This document shows positions 21,446 through 33,306 of a stretch of 64,000 nt of DNA, piece by piece. The stretch lies in assembly GCF_031755915.1 (NCBI RefSeq), contig NC_083387.1, positions 19,179,001-19,243,000 of the forward strand, written 5' to 3'. The position numbers and the translations under genes are program-made. The notes below the pieces were generated by a model. The model was not told the DNA's origin, did no database searches, and worked only from the letters and a program-made list of their open reading frames with translations. The DNA comes from Ziziphus jujuba. Lineage: Eukaryota; Streptophyta; Magnoliopsida; Rosales; Rhamnaceae. The stretch's first letter is position 1. Every line of letters begins with the position of its first letter.

Positions 21446-22634
21446 ATTGGTACGTCGAATGGTACATTGTATATGTTGTATTTAACGTTGTTTTTACTAA
21501 TTATTTCAATTGGAAAACTCAATACAAATTTTATGGAATTTTATTATGTTTTTGATTCCTTATTTATATTAGTGTTTTAACAGTGCATTTCATCTTGATT
21601 TTTTTTTTCTATTTATATTGGTTTGGTGATTTTTAAAAGATCTTACTATTTTTTACCACTTATCTTAAATGGAGGTTTTAAATTAACTAAATTTTTTCCT
21701 TTACTTAATTCTTCAAGAAATTGATTTATTTCATTATAAATTCTGAATGCTTGAATTATTACATTTTATTTGATATTTAGTTGAATAATTGACTCCTTGG
21801 TTTTCGGGGAATATGAATAACGGGTTTTGTGAAAATATTTTAAAAGGGGAACTTTTCCAACCGAGAGAATCATAAGGGTTTTGAGAGAAATTATTATTTC
21901 CAATTAATTATTATTTATCTACGTAGTTATCACGGTATTATAATTGTCCAGTAGATAGGGTCACTCACTGAGATGATTAGCATCTCATATTTTTAAATTT
22001 CGTTTCCCTAGGTCCAGGTTGGGAGACGTTGATTGTCCGGGGCGAGCCCGACATCTCAGTTCATTGCCAAAAGTCCAAGAAGCATTTCTTCTCTTTTTCC
22101 TCTCCATATTGTATTGCTTCTTTATCTGACATTGTATTAATTCCACATTTATTTGTATAATGCTCTGTATACTGTATCGGACATTTATGTATTCATTATG
22201 CACTGAGTTACTGTTATTCATTTAGAGTGCTGTAAATTTGTGGAATCAATTGTAGTAATGTGGGAGGAATAAGGGGAAGATTTTAGAAGTGTGTTTTCAA
22301 TGCAGGAAATTTTTGGTTAGTCCTAGCCTTAAGGGAGGTGCTGCCGGATTTTTCGTTGGAAGGGTCGGTGGTATTTCCCTGGGATCAGGGCTTGTCTAGG
22401 GTTCCGGTGAGGAATTTTGGATGGGTCCTGACAAAAATTTTGTGTTGACTAAGGCATCACGGCAAAATACATGTTGACCCAAATTCATAGACTACTAGCA
22501 CACCGAAATGGAATATGGTTCAAAAGTTATGAACGAAACAAGTTATAGTTCGGACTGATCAAGTGATATCAAGTTTGACTTTTTATTTTTATGGATTCTA
22601 GTTTTGATTTGTATATAATTGTAACATGCTCGTT

Positions 22635-23743
22635 TGATGCGAATCCGTCCGTGCCTGCACAACCGACAACCCACTAAGTTGCTGACCCGATATGGATGAA
22701 GACCAAGCTAATCACTAGGGCTCAAGTTAAGAGGTTTAGGGACAACATTTCTGCCTTTATTCAGGGGGTAATTCATTCTCAAGACCACTTGTCTATACCC
22801 GAAGATCCGAGACATGTTTTGGACATACAAGTGGTGGAAGCCGATACGGACCCAGGTAGCGGTTTTGGTGCATTTATGGAATCAGGGCAGCAAGAAATGG
22901 TTTCAACTCTTTATGGATTCATTAAATATCATAATAGGTCATGGAAAAAAGTTAAGGCAGAAGTAAAACCAACTTGTACGAACAGCTTCAAAATTTGGCC
23001 GAAAATTGCTGTATTGCTTGCTGGCTTTACTGTATTTTGCTGAGTTGGCTTTTTCTCTTTCCTCCAAGCAAGGGCAACTCATGGGACTCCATAATAATCC
23101 TATTTGGCATCCTAAAAAGCATATAGAAGCTGATTTGGAGCTCAAATTGGTCAAAATTTTATCAAAGTCAACTTCGTCAAAAAGCTAGTATTTTAGTTTC
23201 CTTATTTGATCTACTTTTTGTTTTAGTAAATTACCATTACTTTTTTTTTATTTGCTGGACAAATAAGTTTAGGAAAGTTATTATTTTATTATTTTCATTG
23301 TAAATTAATTAATTTCTAATTTAAAATAAGAAAATTAATTAATCCAAATTAGATTAGGAAAGGGTGTAAAATTAGGCAATTTCCTAATTAGATTCTATGT
23401 TGGCCGAAATTTTCTAATCCTTTTAGGGTTTTATTTTATTCCTTCAAATTCTATTTAAAGGCTTATTTTCAATTAGAAATCAAGCTTGAATTTTATATAG
23501 AAAATTATTTATGAGATTGAACTCTCTTTGTTCTTTTGAGCACCTAAAACACCATCAGTGAATGAGTGTTTTAGTTTGACTTATCAATAGGCCTTCCATT
23601 ACCTATTGTGGTGTCTTCATTATATACCAAGGTTTCTAATCACAGGTTGGTTAGGGGTCAAGGTAACCATTAGAACTTAAACATAATTAGATCCGAGCTA
23701 ATACAATACAGGTTTAGGTGCAGGTCATCCTAGATTCGTATCA
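22635..23743 (+). mobile_element. CRM-like solo LTR nested in L2
   Basis: This 1,109-bp unit starts TGATGCGAATCC and ends GATTCGTATCA, matching the LTR at 8362-9488 end to end. It is flanked by TCGTT (22630-22634) and TCATT (23744-23748), a duplication with one CpG-type transition. It encodes the integrase extension only (LITRAQVKRFRDNISAFIQG, then SIPEDPRHVLDIQVVEADTD at 22696-23043). That is expected of an LTR that overlaps pol. It is therefore a solo LTR, not a truncated gene. Confidence 0.85.
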
Positions 23744-24026
23744 TCATTGATATGAATTCATAAACTAGTGGCACACTTAATTTGAACTTATGTTTGAAAA
23801 TTCATGGACCTATAAAATTTAATTAATTTTTTTCCGAGATTGGCTTTATCAAGTATAATTTAACACATATGAAAAACGTATGCACAGTGCCCCCATCAAC
23901 ATGCACCACATGTCATGGCATCACGAGAGGCATTTATTGACCCATGTGGAGGAAAGGAAGAAGAGAGAAAAAGTAGAGAGAAAGGAGTGAGAGAGAGCAA
24001 AAAAAATGACCATCCCTAGTTCGCCA

Positions 24027-25030
24027 TGATGGAATTTGGTGTAGATTTATGTTGTTGTACCCTAGAGCACAATCATTCAAGGTGTTAGTCAAGAATGATT
24101 GTTGTTGGTTCTTGGTTCTTGATTTTGTTTTTTTGGGTTCGTTAAGGTTTTGTTTCTGGTTTTAATGGAGGTTTAGGGTTCTTGAGAAGGTTGTTAGCTT
24201 TTGGGAAGAAGAAGAAAACAAATGTAGTAATAGAGAGAGAGAGAGAGAGAGAGAGCCAAAAATGTTGTTTTTCAAAATTTTTTGAATATTGCTTCCTCAA
24301 CATTTTCATTACAATTTTCATACCTTTAAATACATCAAAAAGACAATAAGACATGCTACCATATTGAGCAATAAATACAAAAGCATTAAAAGTAACCAAC
24401 CAAGCCAAACTACCTCAACTAACTCTAATCAATGTGCTAGGCATGCAAGAAACCTTCTTTAATAGGCAGTTCAGCTTGTCTAAGGCATTTGAATTTGAAA
24501 ACCAGCTCCATTTGACTTGAAAATTGGAGGGAAGCCTTTTTGAATATTAAAATATGTTCTAGCCAAAAATCAGATAACAAAAAGTCCATTTACCCATTCA
24601 AAAATAATCAAACCCAAGGCAATTTTGTCCAGATTTCTGGGTAACAAAACTGCACAAGGGTCAGATTGTTTAGGGCTTAACTCAGCCTTCCCAGCTCCAA
24701 ATTGGGCCATTCTTTTTGCTGCTTCTTCCTCTGCTATTTCTAGTTTATTATATCCAATATTCAGATCCAAATCCCAAACCTTCTTCAAACGGCATCCAAG
24801 GAAGTGGACTTATGTTGCTGGAAATACAATTCCAGCAACTAGACAAAAAGGCCCTAAGCTTTAGTTAATTGAGCTTAGGGCATTACAAAAAGGATATTGT
24901 TCTTAAACATTACAAGATAAAATAAAATGCATAAACATAAATAATGTTTGGTCTTTGATGTTGCAAAATAAAGAGTGCAACTGTAACCGAACTACCTTGC
25001 ACATTGTGGCAAGATCACCACATTTCAACA
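24027..25030 (-). mobile_element. Solo LTR of the 1-kb family, copy S2
   Basis: This unit is exactly 1,004 bp and is a reverse-complement relative of 10512-11515. On the + strand it starts TGATGGAATTTGG and ends CATTTCAACA. Perfect CGCCA repeats flank it (24022-24026 and 25031-25035). A GA microsatellite (24234-24255) is expanded compared with copy S1. It lies in the GC-rich leader of L2, whose sequence continues on both sides. Confidence 0.9.
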
Positions 25031-25920
25031 CGCCATTCTCTAGCGACCAGCGTTGTGCCCTCGGACCTATCGACTGGCCAATTTTCACCACGAACAAGCC
25101 CGTGGTGTGCCAAGATCGGAGTGATATATGGTGGTGGTGACATTTGCTTTGCCAGTGAATTTCTCTCTCTCCGGCCACCCCTTTATCTCATTGCCACCAC
25201 CATTGAAACACCCACCAAAGTTAACGACTGATAGCCATTGGACGTGCTGGCACCAGAGTAATTATTCGATGATAGCGGTGGCTTACTTGTTGTCTTGGTT
25301 CTGGTGAGTTTCCAACCAAACCACCACCTTTTTCCACCTAATTTGACCATCCTGAGTTCAACCTGAGGTCCAATTTGCCCAATTCTAACTAAATCATGAG
25401 ATTCAAGGACATTAAGTAGCCCAGGTCTTCCCGGCCACCGCCGATCAAATCTCCAATAGATAAAACTCGATCCACAATCCTTGTGTTGTAAGCTTTAATT
25501 TGGTGTATATATATATATATTGCCAAATTTAGTTAAAGTTAAGATAACATTTTAAATTGATAAACTATGTGTAAAATACACGATTAAAATATTGTCATAA
25601 TGGGTGTTGTGTTCTGTTGATATTTTAGGCACCAATGTGAATTAAGGAACTGACCCTGTGGGGGATCCTGAGTTATCCGCATTTCAAGATGAGTGGTCTA
25701 CTTTCCAAATGTATTTTCTGGATATTTAAATTTGTGTTATGTAATTATTTAAATTTCTATAAATTTGTGGAATGTTTTTAAATTAAAGAAAATATTTATT
25801 AATTGTGTTATGAAAAATATTATTGTTTTTATACTTAATTTTGTATAAATATATATTATGGGTTTGAAGAAAATATTCATAATAAAATACTTCCACACAA
25901 AAATATATGTGTGTACTTAC

Positions 25921-26040
<120 letters not shown>

Positions 26041-28169
26041 GGTGTCTCTATGTGTGTATTTGTGTTTATTGTGGAAAGAAATGTTTTTATAAAATTTTGT
26101 GTATTCAAAATTAAAGAAATTTTATGGGTTTAGAAAAATGTATTAAAACTTGGTATTAATTTGTAAAAATTTGTTGTATGTTATATTGCCAATTTTTATT
26201 GTTTTAGATGCACTATACAGTACCGGTGTTTTATACTATATATTGTTGATTAGCATGCAGATATTATTTAGTTATCCTTTAGAAGCTAAAAGCAAGAGAG
26301 TTGACAGGTATTTTGTATAGTGAGCATCAGCCACCCCCTCCTCCTTTAACCACAAAATGGTAGGTTATTAACATCGATGCCTTAGGATGTTAAGGTATCT
26401 TATTACAGGTGTCTTTCTTATCCCCCTGTTAGAGTGGTGTTTGGGACATCAAGTACCGCCTGACACCATTTGTTAATAGTGTGGTGCATCAAGTTAATTC
26501 CTGGTACGTGTTTTAACAGAAAAATGTTTTAAAAATATATTTTTGTTTTACTTTAATTATTTATTGAAATTATGTTTTTAAATTATTAAAATTGCTATTT
26601 TATAAGCTATTAAAAATTGTTGAATTTAATTTTATCGTATTATATTATTTATTTTATTTTGATTTAATTTATTGAATGTCTATTTGTCTCATGTGAATTT
26701 TAATTGTAGTTTGTCTTAAATTAATATTTGTTTATAAAATTATTTCTAATGTCATTTTAATTTAATTTTATTTATATTTTTATTTACTACTTTAATTTTC
26801 GGGGAGTGTAAAGATTATGGGTTTTGTGAAAATAATTTTAAAAAGCGGACCTTTCAAACTTAATGAAATTGTGAGAGTTTTAAGAGAAAACCTTTATTTC
26901 TAAAAAAAATTTAATATATTAAATTATAAATTTCTAATTTATTTATGTATTTTTTTCATTAATTGTCATTATTTTTATAATAATATATTTTAGGACTTAG
27001 TTTGGTACCACTCACTGGGAATATTAGCATCTCATTTTTTTTTTTTTCAAATTTGTTTCCCTAGGCCTAAATGTTTAGTAGATATTGACCATCCAGTGTG
27101 AACTTGATGTTTTTTCATCTATTACTGTGTCTGGAGAAGAATATTCTTCCTTTTTTCTCCTCGTAATATTTCTATTATTCCTGTTGTACTTGTTTTAATT
27201 ATGTTCTCAAATTCAATCTTAGTATATGCTCTGAATACTACTGCTGTTGGATTATAAATTATTAATTTTTATGCATGTTTCCTTTGTTATTTATTTTTGG
27301 AGTGCTGCCCCTTATGGAATAGATTTTGTAATGAAGTGGGAGGAATAAAGTAATATATTATTGAAATGTATTTTTTGTGTAGGGATTTCTGGGTCAAATC
27401 CTACCTTTAAGAAGATGCTGTCGAATTTTCTATAGAAATATCTAGTGGGGTTTCTTCTAATTGAGGCTAGCATAGGGTTTTGATAGCGAATCATGTGAGA
27501 GTCCTAACATGTATAAATTATTTTTAAGACATTTTGTACACATAAATGTCTTTGGTTTAGTTGTTGAAGCTTAAGGATTACTTTATTATAGTACAGACTC
27601 TCGTACTGCATCTGGAGTGAGCTTTAAAAATACTTGAAAGTAGTTATATTTTTTTAATAGTCTTGGGCATGCTATTATAATATATATGTGGTTTGGATAT
27701 TTTATATATATATGGTTTGATCTAACTTTTATTTTATGCATATACGAATATTGGTTTTCACATATATATGTTATCATGTCATGTGACTTTTAATAAGATT
27801 TTTTATTAGGACCCATCCAAGATTCCTTATCGGAACTCTAGACAAGCCTTGACTGTGGAAACTCTACCGGACTTTCCACCAAAAAATCTGATAGTATCTC
27901 CCCTAAAAGTGGGACATGCCCCAAAATTTCTTGCACAAAAAACTCAATTTAACAAAGCACGATCTTGTTCCTTCCACTTTACTACAATAGATTTCCACAG
28001 TAGGAACCACTTCAATAACAAAAGCATAAGAATACAAACACAGAAAATAATTTAATAAACAGTAAATGCCTTTATAACTCATGTCTCCCACACCACCCGT
28101 TTAGTACAGTCTTACATTTCTAAACAACTTCACGAGCACACCAAACATATAAATATAGATAGAAAGATA

Positions 28170-28850
28170 ATAAAACAAGCAATAATGACAACAACAACAA
28201 TAATAATAATAATAGTATAACCTCTTAAGAAAATCGGATAACCTACCTAAAAGCTACGTTACCTACTCGAAGGCTATCATACTTGTCCTATGGCTACTGT
28301 ACCTGTCCGAAAACAACACAATATATGCCTTAAAGCTACCATAATTACCATAAGGCTACCATACTTGTTCGAAAGCTATCATACTTGCCACAAAAATGAT
28401 AATCATACAATTGACAACAACAACAACAACAACAACAATAATAACAATAATAGTAATGATAATAATAACAATAACGAATAATAATAGTAACAATGATAAA
28501 TAATAAATCATAGTAATAATAATACCAATTAATAATAATAATAATAAATAATAACAACAACAATAGTAGTAGTAGTAGTAGTGGTAGTAGTAGTAATAAT
28601 ATTAATGAATACAATAACAATTTACAATAGTAACAATAACAATAATAAATGATAATAATAATAACTACTAATTATAATATAATAAATAATAATACCAAAT
28701 AATAATGATAATAATAATAAAAAACAAATAATAATAACAATAATAATAACACCAAATAATAATGATAATAATAATAAAAAACCAAATAATAATAACAATA
28801 ATAATAATAATAATAATAATAATAGAAAATCATAATCATAAATAAATAAA
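28170..28850 (+). repeat. AAC/AAT microsatellite field in L4
   Basis: Long runs of AAC, AAT and TAG triplets occur with interruptions, including a near-duplicated AATAATAATAACACC block around 28700-28800. Earlier, at 28225-28395, a minisatellite of CTACC...AAGGCTATC units corresponds to the variable block of other family LTRs. Nothing here is coding. Confidence 0.8.
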
Positions 28851-29825
28851 ATATACTACATAACCCACAAATACACTACATAACACGCAAACTTGTAGTT
28901 GAGATACACTCGATGTACCATATAGTACTCTAATGCACGGTTTTATGATATCAACCACCAATTTGGCCAAAAGTGGTTGCCTATAATGGTCATCGACCTC
29001 GTTGGTCTTGTAGGCAGCAGAAATAGGAGATTAGGTTGTTTACGAGCCAAATCAGATCATTGCCTCCCTATGGTGTGGTACACACTAACATACATATATA
29101 TATACATATACATCGAAACAACACCTGATGCACAATATGATACACCAGTGCTGCTAAGTGATTGCTTGGCGCTCTAAACACCACTTTACGAATAGGGGAG
29201 GGAAAAAGAACTTTACATGGCCCCATTAGCATCCTAATGGTTCCGATGCTAAATAACATGCCATCTTATGGCCAAGGAAGGGTGGCTAATACTCACTAGG
29301 CAAAATACCTACTAACCCTCTCACCTTTAACTCCCATAGGAATGGCTAAATCAGTCGTCCTTTGGCCGAGCGGATGATAGTTAATGTTATCACCTCAAAA
29401 TACTTATCTATCCTCTCTCACCACAGCTCATAAAAGACGACCATATATATATATAACCTGCATGCTGATTTATAGACATAATAGTATAGAGCACCAGTAC
29501 TGTATGGTGCATTTACAAACTAAGTAGTCACATAAAATAAATGTGTAAAATATATATACATATAGTTACCAAAAAAAGCCACTCCTCATAATTGTACTTT
29601 TATAAATAAATAAATATATAAATAAATACATAAGTAAATAAGAGTAAATGAATGAATTAACTGCATAATTAAGTGAGCAAATTGATAAACAAAACCTTAT
29701 TTTATTCTTAGTGCAACATAAGCATCTAATCCTTTGTTGAAATTTTATAAAAATACTTAGTGGGCGACAATTGGTTAACTGACTCCTTTAAATCCAGCTT
29801 TTAATAATAACAAATTAAATGAAAA

Positions 29826-29831
29826 ATATAC

Positions 29832-29868
<37 letters not shown>

Positions 29869-30125
29869 CATACAATCATTTAACAAATACACTTTATATA
29901 TATATATATATAACAAATATATAAAAGTATATAACAAATATATATATAATAGATATACATAAAAGTATATATGTATATATATATATAGATATAACAAGGT
30001 ATATATAAATATCTATATAACAAGGTATATAACAAATATATTCATAAGAGTATAGAATAAATATACTTATATTTATATTTATATATATATATATATATAT
30101 ATAAATTTAATTACACTCACATACT

Positions 30126-30156
<31 letters not shown>

Positions 30157-30157
30157 G

Positions 30158-30197
<40 letters not shown>

Positions 30198-30247
30198 AAT
30201 ATACAATTCCTTAACAAATGTATTATATATATATATATATACTCACC
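29826..30247 (+). repeat. AT and CA dinucleotide repeats in L4 at the insertion site
   Basis: TA runs (for example 29837-29862 and 30080-30102) and a CA run (30128-30188) precede the complete element. Matching TA/CA-rich sequence continues after it at 41069-41245, showing that the element inserted into a microsatellite-rich part of L4. Confidence 0.85.
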
Positions 30248-30251
30248 TACA

Positions 30252-33200
30252 TGTCAGGACCCGTCCAAAGTTCCCCACCGGAACCCTAGACAAGCCCTGA
30301 TCGCAGGGAAACCCTACCGGACCCTTCTGTGGAAGATCCGGCAGAACCGATCCGGCAGAACCTCCCCTAAGGGATGGACTTACCACAAAATTTCCTGCAC
30401 GGAAAACACACTTCTATAATTGTTCCCTTATTCCTCCCACAGTACTACGAACTGGTTCCACAAATTGCAGCACTCCAAAATAAAAATACAGTAATCCAGT
30501 GCAATACAAATACATAAGTGTCCCATACAGTATACAGAGCTTTATGAAGTACTACAAAATACAGAATACAGCAAAAGTGAAAGAAATATTACAACTGCAG
30601 TAAAAGAAGAACAAGGTACTGCACGAACAAATACAGCGAGGAAGATCGAGTCCGCTCCGAGTGAACACCGACAACCTGGTACCTAGAGGAACGGAATTTA
30701 AGAGTGTGAGATGCTAATCATCTCAGTGAGCGACCCTACTACTCTACACTATCATACCACGGTAATAGGTATATAAATAATAATTATTTGGAAATAATAA
30801 TGTCTCTCAAAACCCTTACAATTCTCTCAGTTGGAAAGGTTCCCCTTTTAAAACATTTTCACAAAACCCTTTATTCATATTTCCCGAAAACCAAGACATC
30901 AATTAAATACCAGAACAGTAATATTATATTTTTAATTCCAATACAGTTTCCAAACATTTTATTTTTAAAACACAGTTCTGAAAATCATTTGATGCACCCA
31001 CTATATACCAGTGGCGCCAACAGTACCCAGCGTCCCAAGGTACCGCCAGACAGGAGGTTATAGAAAGAAACCGGCATACGGTCGCGTGGCGTCCCACTGC
31101 GCCGCTGCTAACCTGGTGTCCCGGCCAAAGGGGGGTGGCCGCCCTCTCCGATGGCATCCACAGGACACCCTCATAATATCAACCGCGCGCTACTCACACC
31201 CACCTGCGCGCTAATCACAACCGTGTGCACACTAACCATATCACATATACCATATCACATAATCAGAACACCAGTACGTGCACGGTGCATCTAAAAATTA
31301 TAAAATCCATAAATTTAAATCATAAAACAAATTTCACATTTTTCATAAGCATAGCGGGCATAATCCATCCGCTCGAACCGGGAAATTCTCCACAATTTCC
31401 TTATAATCCATACCATAAATTCCATTATTTTCAAATCCACCAACTCCCAAATCCATCAATTCAAATATCCACATTTTTTTTTCCAAGCATAAATAATTTC
31501 TCGAAATATCATAATCAAATCCCATAATATTTTATGGGCATATTTCATAAAAATTGAAATCACCAACATAACCAAATATTTTCCTTGAAATATTTGAAAA
31601 TCAAATCGTGCCCAATTTACCATTAAAACCACACCAATTTCAAAATCCTCAAAACCATAAAATAATTCCACACGGCATAAATTTGTAGAATTCGCATTTT
31701 CTTAAATCCAATAAATTCATAAATAATTCTACAATAAATCCAATAAATATTTGGCACATAGAAATTAAATTCCAAATATTTAATTCACACATAATATATT
31801 CATCAATTAAATTCCCCAAAATTAATTTGAAGGTGGGTCACTCACCTTGTGCACGTATCTCAATCACGATCCTCTGCAGGATCGACTCCGCTACTTGCAC
31901 GTGCACCTAAAACATCCACAGTACCAAAACCACAAATATTAATATTTTATTCGGGTAATCCCCAAATGGGTACCCGGGGAGCGAACACCAAACGATAACT
32001 AAAATTTACGAATTATATACCGAATCGAAGCTCGAGTGATGCTAATCACAGATCCGGTCTTAATTTCCGATGATCGTACCCGACGGGGTCGGAATTTTAT
32101 CGGGAAGCTTTTCGGGTTTCGGCTCCGCAATTCTCCCAAACCGTCGCGAATTGGTGGAAACGGAAGTCGGATTTGGGTTCAGGAGGTCGAACACTGCGGA
32201 CTGGAGCTGGCCGGAATTTTCGGGGTACTCGCCGGAACAGTAATTTCCGACGGTGGCCGTTTGCTGTGAAATTTTGCAGATTTGTAGATCGTGAGGAGAG
32301 CAATCCAACGGGACCGACGGTGAGCAAAACGGAGGTCGGACGGCGGAGAAATCACCGTTTGAAGATTTTCGACCCCTCGCCGGAAAACGCTCCGATCCCG
32401 GCGCGTCGGTGGTCCGATGGTCGTGATTTTTGGTGGGTAGGCCGGACTTGAGGAGAGGATCAAGGCTGTCAGGCGCGTGTGGCCGGAAAATGGCCGGAAC
32501 AGTGCCGATTCGCGGTGGCCGGCGGTGGAGGGGAAAAATCGCCGCCAAACTTCGGACGTCCGATCCGGGCGCGTCCGGCGGCCGTTCGCCGTGAAATTTG
32601 GAGGTTTTGCCGGAAATGAGGTGGGCAATCTGGCTGGCCGGCGCGTGTACAGTAACTAGGCCGGAAAAACGTGAAAATGACCGGCGGCCGGCGGGTCCTC
32701 TTTCTCTCTTTCTCTCTCCTCTCTCTCTTTCTCTCTCTTCTCTCTCTTTCTCTCTCTTCCCCGAGAGTTTTTCAAAATTAAAACCCTGCGTGACACTGTT
32801 CATGCCACGTGGACCACTCAGAAGCTGACACGTGGCATTTCACTGTTCACGACCCAAAAACATTAAAATAATACGGTATCCGGTAAACTTCAAACGTCCA
32901 TAACTTTTTAACCGGATGTCCGATTTAAGCGTGCCGCTAGTCTATGAACTCGTATCGACGAGTACTTTACAACCATACAAGAGTCAACTCACAATTACAT
33001 CACAAGAAAAAGTCAACTCCCGGCACCTTTTAGACAGTTTACACTTCAACTTGTTTTGCCCATAACTTTCAAACCGTAGCTCCGTTTTCGACGTGCTACT
33101 AGTCTACGAACTCAGGGCGTCATGCACTTCGCCACGGTACCCTGGTCAACTCGAAATTCCCACCGAGTCAAAAAGTCAACTTTGACCCCTTCGGTCAACG

Positions 33201-33262
33201 GTCAACGGTCAACCTCGGTCAACGTGCACGGATTCCGGTGCGATTCGGGACGGGGTGTTACA
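30252..33262 (-). repeat. 3' LTR of the Tekay-like element
   Basis: On the + strand it reads TGTCAGGACCCGTCC ... GGGGTGTTACA. It has a 14-bp extra copy of GATCCGGCAGAACC near 30350 and lacks 47 bp that the other LTR has near 39999-40045. The stem-loop arms GTGCACGT/ACGTGCAC are at 31849-31856 and 31899-31906. A second conserved hairpin, TGAGATG-CTAAT-CATCTCA, is at 30707-30725. Confidence 0.93.
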
Positions 33263-33280
33263 GCCTTCCCCCCTTACAAA
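33263..33280 (-). other. Polypurine tract of the Tekay-like element
   Basis: On the minus strand GTAAGGGGGGAAGGC stands directly before the LTR start TGTAACACC. It is the expected plus-strand primer site, and it begins a few tens of bases after the polyprotein stop. Confidence 0.85.
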
Positions 33281-33306
33281 AATTTCGTCCTCGAAATTTC
33301 CGCACG

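Larger units (their letters stand above)
18831..22433 (+). mobile_element. Tekay-like solo LTR L1
   Basis: This 3,603-bp LTR starts TGTAACACCCCGTCCCGAA and ends ATGGGTCCTGACA. It is bounded on both sides by AAAAT (18826-18830 and 22434-22438), a clean target duplication. No internal region is present, so it is a solo LTR. It is the same family as the LTRs of the complete element at 30252-41068 but about 600 bp longer. The layout is TTGAC-rich start, GC-rich leader (19265-20060), possible introns, AT-rich body, a tandem repeat block (21190-21445) and the conserved end. Confidence 0.9.

Noticed and set aside
28345..28620. 91-codon minus-strand frame rich in Leu, Tyr and Cys
   Set aside because: It is a translation of AAC/AAT/TAG repeats.
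28400..28850. CRISPR-like regularly spaced repeats
   Set aside because: These are trinucleotide microsatellites without unique spacers, in a plant nuclear context.
30788..31527. Open frames repeated identically at 38546-39255
   Set aside because: They are chance frames in the two LTRs of the same element. Identity reflects LTR duplication, not conserved genes.
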